Shown: positions 54,938 to 63,457 of the stretch, in pieces
Layout: each line of letters opens with the position of its first letter
How positions within the stretch are numbered: the stretch's first letter is position 1
From: Geomonas silvestris
Lineage (GTDB): Bacteria > Desulfobacterota > Desulfuromonadia > Geobacterales > Geobacteraceae
NCBI RefSeq assembly: GCF_014193515.1
Contig: NZ_BLXX01000008.1
Coordinates: 62,001-126,000, forward strand
Direction: 5' to 3'
DNA length: 64,000 nucleotides
Made by a program: the position numbers and the translations under genes
Notes under the pieces: model-generated
Database searches by the model: none
Told to the model about the DNA's origin: nothing
The model's input: the letters and a program-made list of their open reading frames with translations, nothing else

Positions 54938-55855
54938 ATGAAACGTCCCGCCCTTATATTCGCCCTCTTCCTGGCTCTCCTCGCCTTTGCCGCGCCCAGC
55001 CGCGCCGAAGAAGACTCCCCTGCCGATTCAGCAGAAGAACTGATGACGCCTCCCGCGTCCCGCCCTGCCCCGCGTCCCTGGGAGTTCTCCGTCGAGGGCG
55101 CCTGGTGGCCCAAGAGCGACAGCAGGGACGCCGGCGGCCAGGTAGGACTCGGCGAGTTCCGGGTGAAACTCGGCCGCGCCGTGAAGATCGACCGCCAGCT
55201 GAGGCTTACCCCGGAGCTGAGCTATGCCCAGGTCGAGGTGAGTGCTCCCGCTGCCGCCCGTCTGCCGGGGAGCCTGTACAGCACGACGCTTGGGCTGCGC
55301 CTCGATCACCAGCGCGACCGGGAATTCGGCTACTCGCTCTTTCTGGCCCCCGGCATCGCCGGCGACTACCGCGCGATAGGCAGCGACGACGTGCGGGTGC
55401 GCCTCGGCGTGATCGGCCGGTTCAGCACCACGCAGCGCCTCACCCTGCTCGCCGGCCTCATCTACTCCCAGGGCTACCACTCCCTCCCGGTCTTGCCGAT
55501 CGTCGGCCTGGTCTACCGCCCCGACGAGCGCTGGACCATCAGCATCGCGGCGCCGCGTCCCGGGGTGAGTTACGCGCTGACTCCGGAGCTGAAGCTCGCC
55601 CTGAACGGCGAGTACCACGGGACCGAGTACCAGTTGCACCAGGAAAGTCTGGGGGCCAGGGTCATTCGCTACCGCGACTTCCGGGTGACCGGCGGAGCCG
55701 AATGGAACCTGGCCGACCGGGTGACCGGGGAGCTTGCCGCGGGTTACGCCTTCGCCCGGAAGTTCATCTTCTACGAGCAGTTCGCCGCAGGGCATCCGGA
55801 CCTCTCGCTCGACGACGGCCCCTTTGCCCGGGCCTCGCTGAACCTGCGCTGGTAA
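54938..55855 (+). CDS. Outer-membrane beta-barrel protein (DUF6268-like)
   Basis: A 305-residue exported protein. Signal peptide RPALIFALFLALLAFAAPSRAEE, then amphipathic strands of alternating residues (FSVEGAWWPKSDS, LRLTPELSYAQVEV, YSTTLGLRLDHQRDREFGYSLFLAPGIAG, RLTLLAGLIYSQGY, LPIVGLVYRPDERWTISIAAP, VTGELAAGYAFARKFIFYE) ending in the C-terminal ASLNLRW, typical of outer-membrane insertion signals. ATG 54938 has GGAGG eleven bases upstream. It probably forms a small pore or structural barrel; no substrate can be named. Confidence 0.75.
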   Translation: MKRPALIFALFLALLAFAAPSRAEEDSPADSAEELMTPPASRPAPRPWEFSVEGAWWPKSDSRDAGGQVGLGEFRVKLGRAVKIDRQLRLTPELSYAQVEVSAPAAARLPGSLYSTTLGLRLDHQRDREFGYSLFLAPGIAGDYRAIGSDDVRVRLGVIGRFSTTQRLTLLAGLIYSQGYHSLPVLPIVGLVYRPDERWTISIAAPRPGVSYALTPELKLALNGEYHGTEYQLHQESLGARVIRYRDFRVTGGAEWNLADRVTGELAAGYAFARKFIFYEQFAAGHPDLSLDDGPFARASLNLRW

Positions 55856-55944
55856 TCGCGCGTCGGCTCTCGCCGCAGCTTGCGTGTGCCGGTGTTTTGA
55901 AGAGTTGACGTATCTGCTTTGAAGTTTTTCTGGAGGGTCCCACC

Positions 55945-57603
55945 ATGGTGCTGCGTCCGCTGCTGTTCTCCCTGATCTTCTTGGTTCTTCTCGCCACGGC
56001 CGTTCAGGCTTCCGGCGATCCCGTCCTCGTCGCCTCGCAGATAAGCTCCGTAACGGTGTACGCCGACCAGGCACAGGTAACCCGGAAGGGAAGCGTCAAC
56101 CTGAAGGCCGGCCTCAACCTGGTGAGCATCGACAACCTGCCACTCACCTTGAACCAGGAATCGTTGCGGGTCTCAGGAAAAGGGACCGGCGTGGCGCGCA
56201 TTGCGGGTCTCACCGTGAAGCCGGTATTCCTGGAGCGGCTCCAGGAGCAGCGCATCCGCGAGCTGGAGGAGCAGGTCGAGGTAGTGCAGCGCAAGGTGGC
56301 AACCCTGGAGGCGCGCCGCAAGGGGCTCTCCGCACAGAAGGCGTTTCTCGAGTCGATCCGGGTGGGCTGGGGCGAGCGGATCTCCAAGGAGCTGGGACAG
56401 GGGAAGCCGGCCACCGGCGAGTTGAACGAGGCGGCGAGATTCGTGGGTGATGGGGTTGGCAAGGTGGAAGAGAGCATCTACGACACCGATGCCGCCAAGA
56501 AGCCGCTGCAGGAGAGGATCAACGCGCTCAAGCAGGAGCTGGAGCAGGCCAAGGGGAACCGCAGCAAGGAGGTGCGCAACGTCGAGGTCGCCATCGAGGC
56601 GGAGCGTCCGATGAGCTTCGACCTCGAGCTGAGCTATCTGGTCAGCGATGCGCACTGGATCCCGACCTACGATCTGCGCCTCAACGCCGAGGGGACCGCG
56701 GCAGAGCTTACCTACCGGGCCCAGGTCTGGCAGCTGACCGGGGAGGCCTGGCCCAAGGTCAGGCTGGCGCTCTCCAGCGCGCGTCCCGAGGCGGGTGGCG
56801 CGCCGCCCGAGCTTTTCCCGTGGCACGTCGGCTTCTACCAGCCCCCCATCCCGCTGCCGCGTCCGGCCGCCAAAAGGGCGCTTACCTTTGGTGCCGCCGC
56901 TCCCCCCGAAGCGCAGGCGCTGGAGGCAGTGGACGGTGCAGCTCCCCGCCCGGCCCCGGCACGCCCGGTGGAGGCGGAGCTCGCCGAAGGGCAGACCTCG
57001 GTCCTCTTCGGGGTGCCCCAGCCGGTGGACATCCCGGCTGACGGCAGCCGCACCGGCACGGTCATCGCGCTGGCCACCCTCCCGGTAAGCGCCGAGTACC
57101 AGGCGACCCCGAAGCTCTCGCCGCGGGTCTATCTGAAGTCCGAGGTGACCAACGCGTCCAACTACCCGCTGCTGGCAGGCGAGGTGAACATCTTCAACGA
57201 TGCGGTCTTTACCGGGAAGAGCCTGCTGAAAACCGTGGCCGCCGGCGAGAAGTTCGATCTCTTTTTCGGGGCCGACGACCGCGTCAAGGTGAAGCGCGAG
57301 GTCAACCGGGTCGGCAAGCAGGGAGGGATCCTGGGCAACAGCCGGATCAGCTACCGGGTGAGCGTCGAACTGGACAACTTCAAGAAGCAGCCGATCCGCC
57401 TGTCTCTTTTGGACCAGCTGCCGCTTGCGGGGAACGAAGAGATCAAGGTGAAGCTCGAGGAGGAAAAGCCCGCACCCGACGAGCGCAAGCCCGACGGCAC
57501 GCTGGTCTGGAAGCTCAACCTGGCCCCCGGGGAGAAGAAGAAGCTCAGCTACGACATAGTGATCGAGTACCCGAAGGGGCGCACACTCACTGGTGCCGAA
57601 TAG
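55945..57603 (+). CDS. MuiA-family protein (DUF4140-DUF4139), exported
   Basis: A 552-residue secreted or periplasmic protein. Signal peptide VLRPLLFSLIFLVLLATAVQA. An N-terminal DUF4140-like part (ISSVTVYADQAQVTRKGSVNLKAGLNLVSIDNLPLTLNQESLRVSG), a coiled coil (LQEQRIRELEEQVEVVQRKVATLEAR), then the DUF4139 beta domain (SYLVSDAHWIPTYDLRLN, AQVWQLTGEAWPKVRLALSSARP, and the C-terminal NFKKQPIRLSLLDQLPLAGNEEIKVKL, KPDGTLVWKLNLAPGEKKKLSYDIVIEYPKG). Family members were named mucoidy-inhibitor proteins. TCTGGAGG precedes the ATG. It forms an envelope cluster with the barrel gene before it. Confidence 0.85.
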   Translation: MVLRPLLFSLIFLVLLATAVQASGDPVLVASQISSVTVYADQAQVTRKGSVNLKAGLNLVSIDNLPLTLNQESLRVSGKGTGVARIAGLTVKPVFLERLQEQRIRELEEQVEVVQRKVATLEARRKGLSAQKAFLESIRVGWGERISKELGQGKPATGELNEAARFVGDGVGKVEESIYDTDAAKKPLQERINALKQELEQAKGNRSKEVRNVEVAIEAERPMSFDLELSYLVSDAHWIPTYDLRLNAEGTAAELTYRAQVWQLTGEAWPKVRLALSSARPEAGGAPPELFPWHVGFYQPPIPLPRPAAKRALTFGAAAPPEAQALEAVDGAAPRPAPARPVEAELAEGQTSVLFGVPQPVDIPADGSRTGTVIALATLPVSAEYQATPKLSPRVYLKSEVTNASNYPLLAGEVNIFNDAVFTGKSLLKTVAAGEKFDLFFGADDRVKVKREVNRVGKQGGILGNSRISYRVSVELDNFKKQPIRLSLLDQLPLAGNEEIKVKLEEEKPAPDERKPDGTLVWKLNLAPGEKKKLSYDIVIEYPKGRTLTGAE

Positions 57604-57735
57604 AGGGAGGTTAGACAACGCCGCGCGGTGCTGTACACTAGCAGGACCTTTCATCTTCAGTCCGTTACGGTTACAGCACAGTACCAGAAGCACTGAAGTA
57701 GAGAAAGGGAGTTCGGTTAAGTCAGGGAGGTCGAC

Positions 57736-58152
57736 ATGAAAGACAATCTTGCCGCCGGCATTACCCATACCCATACCTTCCGCGTCCCCTTGGAAAAGAC
57801 GGTGCCGCGGCTCTACCCCGAATCGGCGCTGTTCCGGGAGATGCCCGAGGTCTTCGCCACCGGCTACCTGGTCGGGTTCATCGAGTGGGCCTGCATGGAG
57901 GCGCTGCAACCCTTCCTGGACGAAGGGGAGCGCTCGGTCGGGACCATGATCAACGTGAGCCATTCCGCCGCGACGCCGCCGGGGATGGAGGTGACCGCGC
58001 AGGTGCGCCTGGTCGAGGTGAACGGCAAGAGGACCCTTTGGGAGGTCGAAGTCCACGACGAAAAGGATCTGATCAGCAAGGGGAGCCACGAGCGCTTCAC
58101 CATCAACCTGGAACAGTTCAAGGAACGACTCAAGAAAAAAGAGCAGGGATAA
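57736..58152 (+). CDS. Hotdog-fold acyl-CoA thioesterase (fluoroacetyl-CoA-thioesterase-like)
   Basis: A 138-residue single hotdog domain related to FlK-type thioesterases: RVPLEKTVPRLYPESALFREMPEVFATGYLVGFIEWACMEALQPFLDEGERSVGTMINVSHSAATPPGMEVTAQVRLVEVNGKRTLWEVEVHDEKDLISKGSHERFTINLEQF. The FATGYLVGFIEWACMEAL helix and HSAATPPG loop hold the Thr/Glu/His-type residues of the family. It probably hydrolyses a short or toxic acyl-CoA. AGGGAGG precedes the ATG by six bases. It is followed by the repeat-rich region and the protease-barrel gene. Confidence 0.8.
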   Translation: MKDNLAAGITHTHTFRVPLEKTVPRLYPESALFREMPEVFATGYLVGFIEWACMEALQPFLDEGERSVGTMINVSHSAATPPGMEVTAQVRLVEVNGKRTLWEVEVHDEKDLISKGSHERFTINLEQFKERLKKKEQG

Positions 58153-58437
58153 AACGGATAAAACCCTAAAACTAACAGGGATGAATGGAATTAACGGGAT
58201 AAGGCTACTGCAAAACTAACAGGGATAAATGGAATTAACGGGATAAGGCTACTGCAAAACTAACAGGGATAAATGGAATAAGGCAAAACTGGGCCTAAAT
58301 CCGTTAAGTCCACGTCTAAGTTACGGCATTTGATGTATCCCTTCGTCCCTTTCATCGCATTAATCCCCGTTAGATAAGAGTTTATCCCATCAATCCCATT
58401 CATCCCTGTTAGATTAGGTTTTATCCCATTATCCCTG
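58144..58437. repeat. 44-bp direct repeats with a distant inverted copy
   Basis: A 44-bp unit (AAAACTAACAGGGATGAATG / GAATTAACGGGATAAGGCTACTGC) is repeated from 58168, 58212 and 58256 (last copy partial). About 100-200 bases downstream (58358-58437) the reverse complement of the same words (CATCCCTGTTAG, TTTATCCCAT) appears, so the transcript could form a long imperfect stem. It fills the space before the protease-barrel gene. Confidence 0.8.
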
Positions 58438-58458
58438 TTTCTTTCACGAAAGGAGCTT

Positions 58459-61400
58459 ATGAGATCATCTGTTATCGCTGTCCTGGTCACCCTGGCCATG
58501 CTCTGCCTGGCTTCTGTTTCCCGCGCCGCGCACCTCGACACCTCGTTCGTCTTTTCCACCATCGAGACGGCCAACTTCTCGGTCCACTACCACCAGGGGC
58601 TCGAACCTGTGGCGCGTAAGGCGGCGGCCATCGCCGAAGAGGTGCACGATTCGCTCGGCAACCAGTTCGGCTGGCGGCCGGTAGAGAAGACCCAACTGGT
58701 GCTGATCGACAACTCCGACTTCACCAACGGGCTCACCACCGCCCTCCCCTACAACTCCATCCTGATCCAGGTGGTACCGCCGGCGCTCGACTCGACCATC
58801 GGCGAGTACGACGACTGGCTCAAGGTCCTGATCACCCACGAGTACACCCACATCGTGAACCTCGACCCCTCGCGCGGCTTCTGGCGCACCACGCGCAGCA
58901 TCTTCGGCAAGTCGATCCCCGGGGCGGATCCTTTCTCCGAACTGGTCTTTTTCCTCTCGGCCCCTCCGAACATCTTCCTCCCCCGCTGGTGGCACGAAGG
59001 GATGGCGACCTGGGCCGAGACCGAGTTCAACGGCCAGGGGCGCGGCACCAGCAGCTACTACGACATGGTCTTCCGCATGGCCGTGGCGCAAAACAGGCTC
59101 CCCCGGGTGGACCAGATCAACGGCGACGTCCCCTTCTGGCCCTCCGGGAACCTGCGCTACCTCTACGGCTACCGGTTCCAGAAGTTCCTTGCGGACCGCT
59201 ACGGCAAGGATGCCCTCGGCGTCCTGAACCTGAGCCATGCCGGCCGCTTCCCCTACTTCATCAACGGGGCGCCGGAGCAGTTCTTCGGTAAAAGCTACGA
59301 CCGGCTCTACAACGACATGCTCCTGGAGCTGCGCGCGGAGCAGCAGAAGAAGATCGCGAAACTCTCCCAAAAGCCGTTTACCCCGACCCTCATCCTGAGC
59401 GACCGCGGGGAGCGGCTCACCAACCCGAGGTTCTCTCCCGACGGCAGCCGCCTCGCCTACACCCGGCGCGACCCGCACGACCACACTACGGTGGTGGTCA
59501 CCGACCGCACCGGCGCGAACCAGGTCGCCGAGTTCCGGCGCCTCCCCTCGGACGGGAACCTGAGCTGGTCGCCGGACGGCTCGAAGCTCTACTTCACCCA
59601 GGCAGAGATCAACCGCGGCTTCGACGTCTACCAGGATCTCTACGAGTACGGCATAGCTGAAGACCGGATCACCCGGCTCACCCGCGGCGAGCGGCTCTCC
59701 GGTGTCGACGCAAGCCCCGACGGCAGCCGCTTCGTGGCGGTGGCGAGCAACCGCGGCAGCCAGAACCTGGTTCTCTTGGAGCGCGACCTGAAGCCGCGCC
59801 AGCTTACCCGCTACAGCGACCAGAGGGTCTCGAACCCGCGCTGGTCGCCGGACGGCAGCAGCGTCTGCTATGCCCTGCGCGACAACGCCGGCCACAGCTC
59901 GCTGCACCTTTTCCGCGTGGCGACCGGTGAGGACTCCACCCTGTTCAGCGCCCCCTTCAGCGTGGACCAGCCGAGCTGGTCGCGCGACGGCTCCTTCATC
60001 GTCTATGTCTCCGACGAGACGGGGGTCTTCAACCTCTTCGCCTTCCGGCTCGCCGACCGGCAGAGCTACCAGGTGAGCCACCTCCTGGGGGGAGCGCTCC
60101 AGCCTGGCCTCGCCCCCGACGGCAAGGCCGCAGTCTTCTCAAGTTACGAAAGCCGCGGCTTCCGGATCGCCCAGCTAGCATTCGATCCCGGGAACTTCAG
60201 CACGGAGCGGGGCCCCTCCCTGCCGCTTACCCGCAAGCTCCCGGTCGAGCAGGCAGGCCCGGCAACCGGCGCGCCGGTAAACCAGCAGCAGGCAACAGCC
60301 CCCGCGGCACCTGGGGGCGCGACTCGCGCGCCGAGCGCTGCGGCTGCGGCCGCTGTGGCCACGACTTCCGAACCGGCCCTTCCGGCGGTGACCGGCGCCC
60401 CCTACCGGGCCTGGCCTACCCTGCTGCCACACTTCTGGCTCCCCCGGCTGACCGGCGACGGTTCCGACTCCCCGGTCCTCGGGGTCTTCACCGCGGGGGC
60501 CGACGTGCTCGGCTACCAGTCCTACGCCCTTTCGGCCGATTACAGCTTCGGGAGAGAGCGCGGCTATTTCGACCTCATCTACCGCAACGATTACTTCTAC
60601 CCGACCTACACGCTGCTCGGGCACGTGCAGCCGGTCCTCTACGGCAACCTGCAGCAGCGCGGCGACTACTGGGAGCTCGACCAGGGGTTCACCGCCCAGG
60701 TTTCCTACCCGATCAACTTCCTGGAATCGCGCTACCTCTTAACCGGCGGCTACCAGTTCGAAGACCAGAGCGCGCTCACCGGCCTGAGCCCGTCGGGGAG
60801 GTTCAACGGGCTCAACGTCTTCCAGGGGAGGCGCACCAACCTCTTCGCCGGGCTCATCATCGACAACGCCTTAAGCTACCCCTACTCGATTTCCCCCGAG
60901 GAAGGGCGCACCGTCGACCTCACCTACCGCCGCTTCGACCGGGCCTTCGGGGGCGACCTGGACTACTCCCAGCTCGAGGCCCGCTACCAGGAGTATCTGA
61001 AGCTCCCCTTCGGCTCAGAACGGCACCAGGTGCTCTACCTGCGCCTGTCCGGCGGCATCGCCGACCTGAGCCAGAGGTACGCGCAGCAGGCCTTCCAGAT
61101 CGGCGGCGTCCCTTCCGATCTGAACCCGTACCCGGTGCGCGGCTACCCGTCCCGCTCCCAGACCGGTAAGTTCGTGGCCACCGGCACCGCGGAGTACCGG
61201 GCGCCGCTCTTCTACCCGATGGCCGGCCCCGGCACCGGTCCGGTGTTCGCCGAGAAACTGCACGGGGCCCTCTTCGTCGACGCGGGCGAAGTCTGGGACG
61301 ACCAGAACCATTTCGACACCGACCGGCTCAAGGTCGGGATCGGCGCCGAGGCCCGCCTGGACCTCACCCTGGGATACTGGCTCAAGGTGACGCCGGCGCT

Positions 61401-61470
61401 CGGCGTTGCACACGGCTTCCGCGCCGGAGGAGAAAACCAGGTATACTTAACGATATACGTCAACCTGTAG
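58459..61470 (+). CDS. Fusion: peptidase-MA-like zinc protease, TolB-like propeller, Omp85-type barrel
   Basis: A 1003-residue exported outer-membrane protein. Signal peptide SSVIAVLVTLAMLCLASVSRA. A gluzincin-type domain with HEYTH at residues 127-131 and the third zinc ligand Glu180 in WWHEGMATWAETE (peptidase MA pattern). From about 310 to 590, WD40/PD40-like TolB repeats (RFSPDGSRLAYTRRD, SWSPDGSKLYFTQ, DASPDGSRFVAVAS, RWSPDGSSVCYALRD, SWSRDGSFIVYVSD). After an Ala/Pro linker (about 610-650), a C-terminal Omp85/surface-antigen-like barrel ending VYLTIYVNL. AAAGGAGC is five bases upstream of the ATG. Zinc-site residues are intact, so proteolysis at the cell surface or periplasm is likely but untested. 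Confidence 0.85.
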   Translation: MRSSVIAVLVTLAMLCLASVSRAAHLDTSFVFSTIETANFSVHYHQGLEPVARKAAAIAEEVHDSLGNQFGWRPVEKTQLVLIDNSDFTNGLTTALPYNSILIQVVPPALDSTIGEYDDWLKVLITHEYTHIVNLDPSRGFWRTTRSIFGKSIPGADPFSELVFFLSAPPNIFLPRWWHEGMATWAETEFNGQGRGTSSYYDMVFRMAVAQNRLPRVDQINGDVPFWPSGNLRYLYGYRFQKFLADRYGKDALGVLNLSHAGRFPYFINGAPEQFFGKSYDRLYNDMLLELRAEQQKKIAKLSQKPFTPTLILSDRGERLTNPRFSPDGSRLAYTRRDPHDHTTVVVTDRTGANQVAEFRRLPSDGNLSWSPDGSKLYFTQAEINRGFDVYQDLYEYGIAEDRITRLTRGERLSGVDASPDGSRFVAVASNRGSQNLVLLERDLKPRQLTRYSDQRVSNPRWSPDGSSVCYALRDNAGHSSLHLFRVATGEDSTLFSAPFSVDQPSWSRDGSFIVYVSDETGVFNLFAFRLADRQSYQVSHLLGGALQPGLAPDGKAAVFSSYESRGFRIAQLAFDPGNFSTERGPSLPLTRKLPVEQAGPATGAPVNQQQATAPAAPGGATRAPSAAAAAAVATTSEPALPAVTGAPYRAWPTLLPHFWLPRLTGDGSDSPVLGVFTAGADVLGYQSYALSADYSFGRERGYFDLIYRNDYFYPTYTLLGHVQPVLYGNLQQRGDYWELDQGFTAQVSYPINFLESRYLLTGGYQFEDQSALTGLSPSGRFNGLNVFQGRRTNLFAGLIIDNALSYPYSISPEEGRTVDLTYRRFDRAFGGDLDYSQLEARYQEYLKLPFGSERHQVLYLRLSGGIADLSQRYAQQAFQIGGVPSDLNPYPVRGYPSRSQTGKFVATGTAEYRAPLFYPMAGPGTGPVFAEKLHGALFVDAGEVWDDQNHFDTDRLKVGIGAEARLDLTLGYWLKVTPALGVAHGFRAGGENQVYLTIYVNL

Positions 61471-61522
61471 GGCGGCCGGGCACTGTCAAAGCCGACGCCC
61501 TCACACAGAGGAGGATAAGGCT

Positions 61523-62125
61523 ATGAGAGTCATCGTCGTGGGAGCAACCGGCACCATCGGCAAAGCTGTCGCCAAGCTCCTGAGCGCAGAACACGAGGTA
61601 GTGAAGGTTGCCTCGAAAAGCGGGGACATCCGCGCCGACATCACCAGCAAGGAATCGCTGCATAAGCTCTTCAAGGAGGTGGGTCCGTTCGATGCGCTGA
61701 TCTGCGCGGCCGGCGTGGCGCGCTTCGCACCGCTCACCGAGTTAAGCGATGCGGACTTCCAGCTCGGCCTGGACAGCAAGCTCATGGGGCAGGTGAACCT
61801 GGTGCGAGTGGCCTTGAACCACATCAAGGACCAGGGGTCCATCACCCTCACCAGCGGCGTCTTGAGCCAGCAGCCGATGCCGGGAAGCAGTTCGATCAGC
61901 ATGATCAACGCGGGCATCGAGGGTTTCGTCCGGGCGGCGGCGCTGGAGATGCCCCGCGGCATCCGGATCAACGTGGTGAGCCCGCCGTGGGTGAAAGAGA
62001 CCTTGCTGGCCCTGGGGATGGACACCTCGCTGGGGATTCCGGCGGAACGTGTGGCCGAGGCGTACCGCTCCAGCATTTCCGGGGCGCGCAGCGGTATCGT
62101 CATCAATGCGAGGGATTTTGCCTGA
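61523..62125 (+). CDS. Short-chain dehydrogenase/reductase family protein, atypical active site
   Basis: A 200-residue Rossmann-fold SDR. The nucleotide-binding start MRVIVVGATGTIGKAVAKLL has the TGxxxGxG loop, and CAAGVARFAPLTELSDADFQLGLDSKLMGQVNLVRVAL and ITLTSGVLSQQPMPGSSSISMINAGIEGFVRAAALEM follow. The usual catalytic YxxxK is missing: the position reads SMINA, so it may bind NAD(P) without classical catalysis or use another residue. AGGAGGA lies five bases upstream of ATG 61523. It is followed by glutathione peroxidase after 14 bases. Confidence 0.85.
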   Translation: MRVIVVGATGTIGKAVAKLLSAEHEVVKVASKSGDIRADITSKESLHKLFKEVGPFDALICAAGVARFAPLTELSDADFQLGLDSKLMGQVNLVRVALNHIKDQGSITLTSGVLSQQPMPGSSSISMINAGIEGFVRAAALEMPRGIRINVVSPPWVKETLLALGMDTSLGIPAERVAEAYRSSISGARSGIVINARDFA

Positions 62126-62139
62126 CTGGGAGGGAGCAG

Positions 62140-62628
62140 ATGCAGGAACGGGAGAGTATCTACGACATCGAGGTGACGAGCCTCGAAGGCGAGCGCCAGA
62201 CCCTGGAGCAGTACCGCGGCAAGGTGCTGCTCATCGTCAACGTGGCCAGCAAGTGCGGCTTCACCCCCCAGTACGCGGGGCTGGAAGAGCTCTACCGCAG
62301 CTACCGCGACCGGGGTCTGGTGGTGCTCGGCTTTCCCTGCGACCAGTTCGGGCACCAGGAACCGGGAGACGCCGAGGAGATCCGCTCCTTCTGCTCCCTC
62401 ACCTACCAGGTGAGCTTCCCGATGTTCGCCAAAATCGAGGTGAACGGCCCGGGGACCCACCCGCTCTACCGGCTGCTCAAGTCGGCACAGAAGGGGCTTT
62501 TGGGGAGCGAGGCCATCAAGTGGAACTTCACCAAGTTCCTGGTGGACCGCGGCGGAGAGGTGGTGCAGCGCTACGCGCCGACCGCTACCCCGGAAAGCAT
62601 CGCAAAGGATATCCTCCCCCTGCTCTAG
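62140..62628 (+). CDS. Glutathione peroxidase-family peroxidase
   Basis: A 162-residue thiol peroxidase reducing H2O2 or lipid peroxides, in bacteria often with thioredoxin. Seen: VLLIVNVASKCGFTPQYAGLEELY (peroxidatic Cys near residue 37), VVLGFPCDQFGHQEPG, FPMFAKIEVNG and IKWNFTKFLVDRGGEVVQRYAPTATPESI (Trp/Asn of the active tetrad). GGGAGGGAG precedes ATG 62140. The coding frame upstream overlaps the SDR end and is not used. Likely co-transcribed with the SDR. Confidence 0.92.
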   Translation: MQERESIYDIEVTSLEGERQTLEQYRGKVLLIVNVASKCGFTPQYAGLEELYRSYRDRGLVVLGFPCDQFGHQEPGDAEEIRSFCSLTYQVSFPMFAKIEVNGPGTHPLYRLLKSAQKGLLGSEAIKWNFTKFLVDRGGEVVQRYAPTATPESIAKDILPLL

Positions 62629-62668
62629 CGGCGTGCGTAAGGAGCCGGGGCAGGCACCATTATTTTTC

Positions 62669-62697
62669 TTGCATTAGATTTTCGGGTGATTTAATCT
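62669..62697 (+). promoter_or_regulatory. Putative promoter for the PAS gene
   Basis: TTGCAT (62669-62674), 17-base spacer, TAATCT (62692-62697). The leader to the ATG at 62854 is about 150 bases and carries no other gene. Confidence 0.45.
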
Positions 62698-62853
62698 GGC
62701 AAACTTAGAGTCATCTTACGACCGAATCAGCATTTTACCCACAGGCAGGAGAGAGACAGCACAGCCACCACGGCTTCAACGTATCAAGCCAGCTACCGTG
62801 CACGGGGTTTCTCTGCAGCAGACCAGATTCAGCAAACGAGGTCTTCGCGTGAC

Positions 62854-63375
62854 ATGAAACAGATTTGTGCGTGGTGCGGCAAGAAATTGAGTGAGAGCGA
62901 CAGCTCGGGCAAAGGCATCTCCTACGGCATCTGTCTTCCCTGTGCCAATGCGGTCATCATCAACATCCCCAACGACCTCCGGAAATTCCTGGACCTGATT
63001 TCCATCCCGGTACTGCTGGTAAGTTTCGAGGGCATCGTCAAGACGGCAAACGACAAGGCCCTGAGCCTGCTCGGCAAGGACGCCTCCCAGTTTGCCGGGC
63101 ACCGCGCCGGCGAAGTCTTCGAGTGTGCCTACTCGCGGCTCCCCGGCGGCTGCGGCAACACCTACCACTGCTCCGGTTGCGTGATCCGGCGCTCGATCCT
63201 GGAGACGCATGCGACCGGAGCGCCGCAGGTCCGGGTACCGGCGACGCTCATGCAGCACGCTCCGGATCACCCCCAGGAGGTCCGTTACCTCGTCTCCACC
63301 GAGAAGTTCAGCGACTACGTCTTGTTGAAGATCCACGGTGACGAACCGGGTCCCGGCCCCACGTTGGGCTACTGA
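62854..63375 (+). CDS. Cys-rich zinc-ribbon/PAS protein
   Basis: A 173-residue cytoplasmic protein. N-terminal zinc-ribbon-like pair CAWC (residues 5-8) and CLPC (27-30), then a PAS fold (LISIPVLLVSFEGIVKTANDKALSLLGKDASQFAGHRAGEVFECAY...) with a cluster of Cys in the PAS loop ECAYSRLPGGCGNTYHCSGC. The Cys cluster could bind a metal or sense redox state; this is inference. There is no kinase or output domain, so it would act through a partner. No clear ribosome site precedes ATG 62854. The gene has its own promoter-like element and terminator. Confidence 0.75.
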   Translation: MKQICAWCGKKLSESDSSGKGISYGICLPCANAVIINIPNDLRKFLDLISIPVLLVSFEGIVKTANDKALSLLGKDASQFAGHRAGEVFECAYSRLPGGCGNTYHCSGCVIRRSILETHATGAPQVRVPATLMQHAPDHPQEVRYLVSTEKFSDYVLLKIHGDEPGPGPTLGY

Positions 63376-63392
63376 AACACCTTTTTCGCACC

Positions 63393-63436
63393 AAAAAAAG
63401 ACGGCGCAACCTGATGTGGTTGCGCCGTCTTTTTTG
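63393..63436. terminator. Bidirectional terminator after the PAS gene
   Basis: AAAAAAGACGGCGCAACC pairs with GGTTGCGCCGTCTTTTTT around TGATGT, with A and T runs on both sides, so it serves the convergent chemoreceptor gene too. Confidence 0.9.
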
Positions 63437-63457
63437 TCTAGTGCTGCCGCAGGACCG

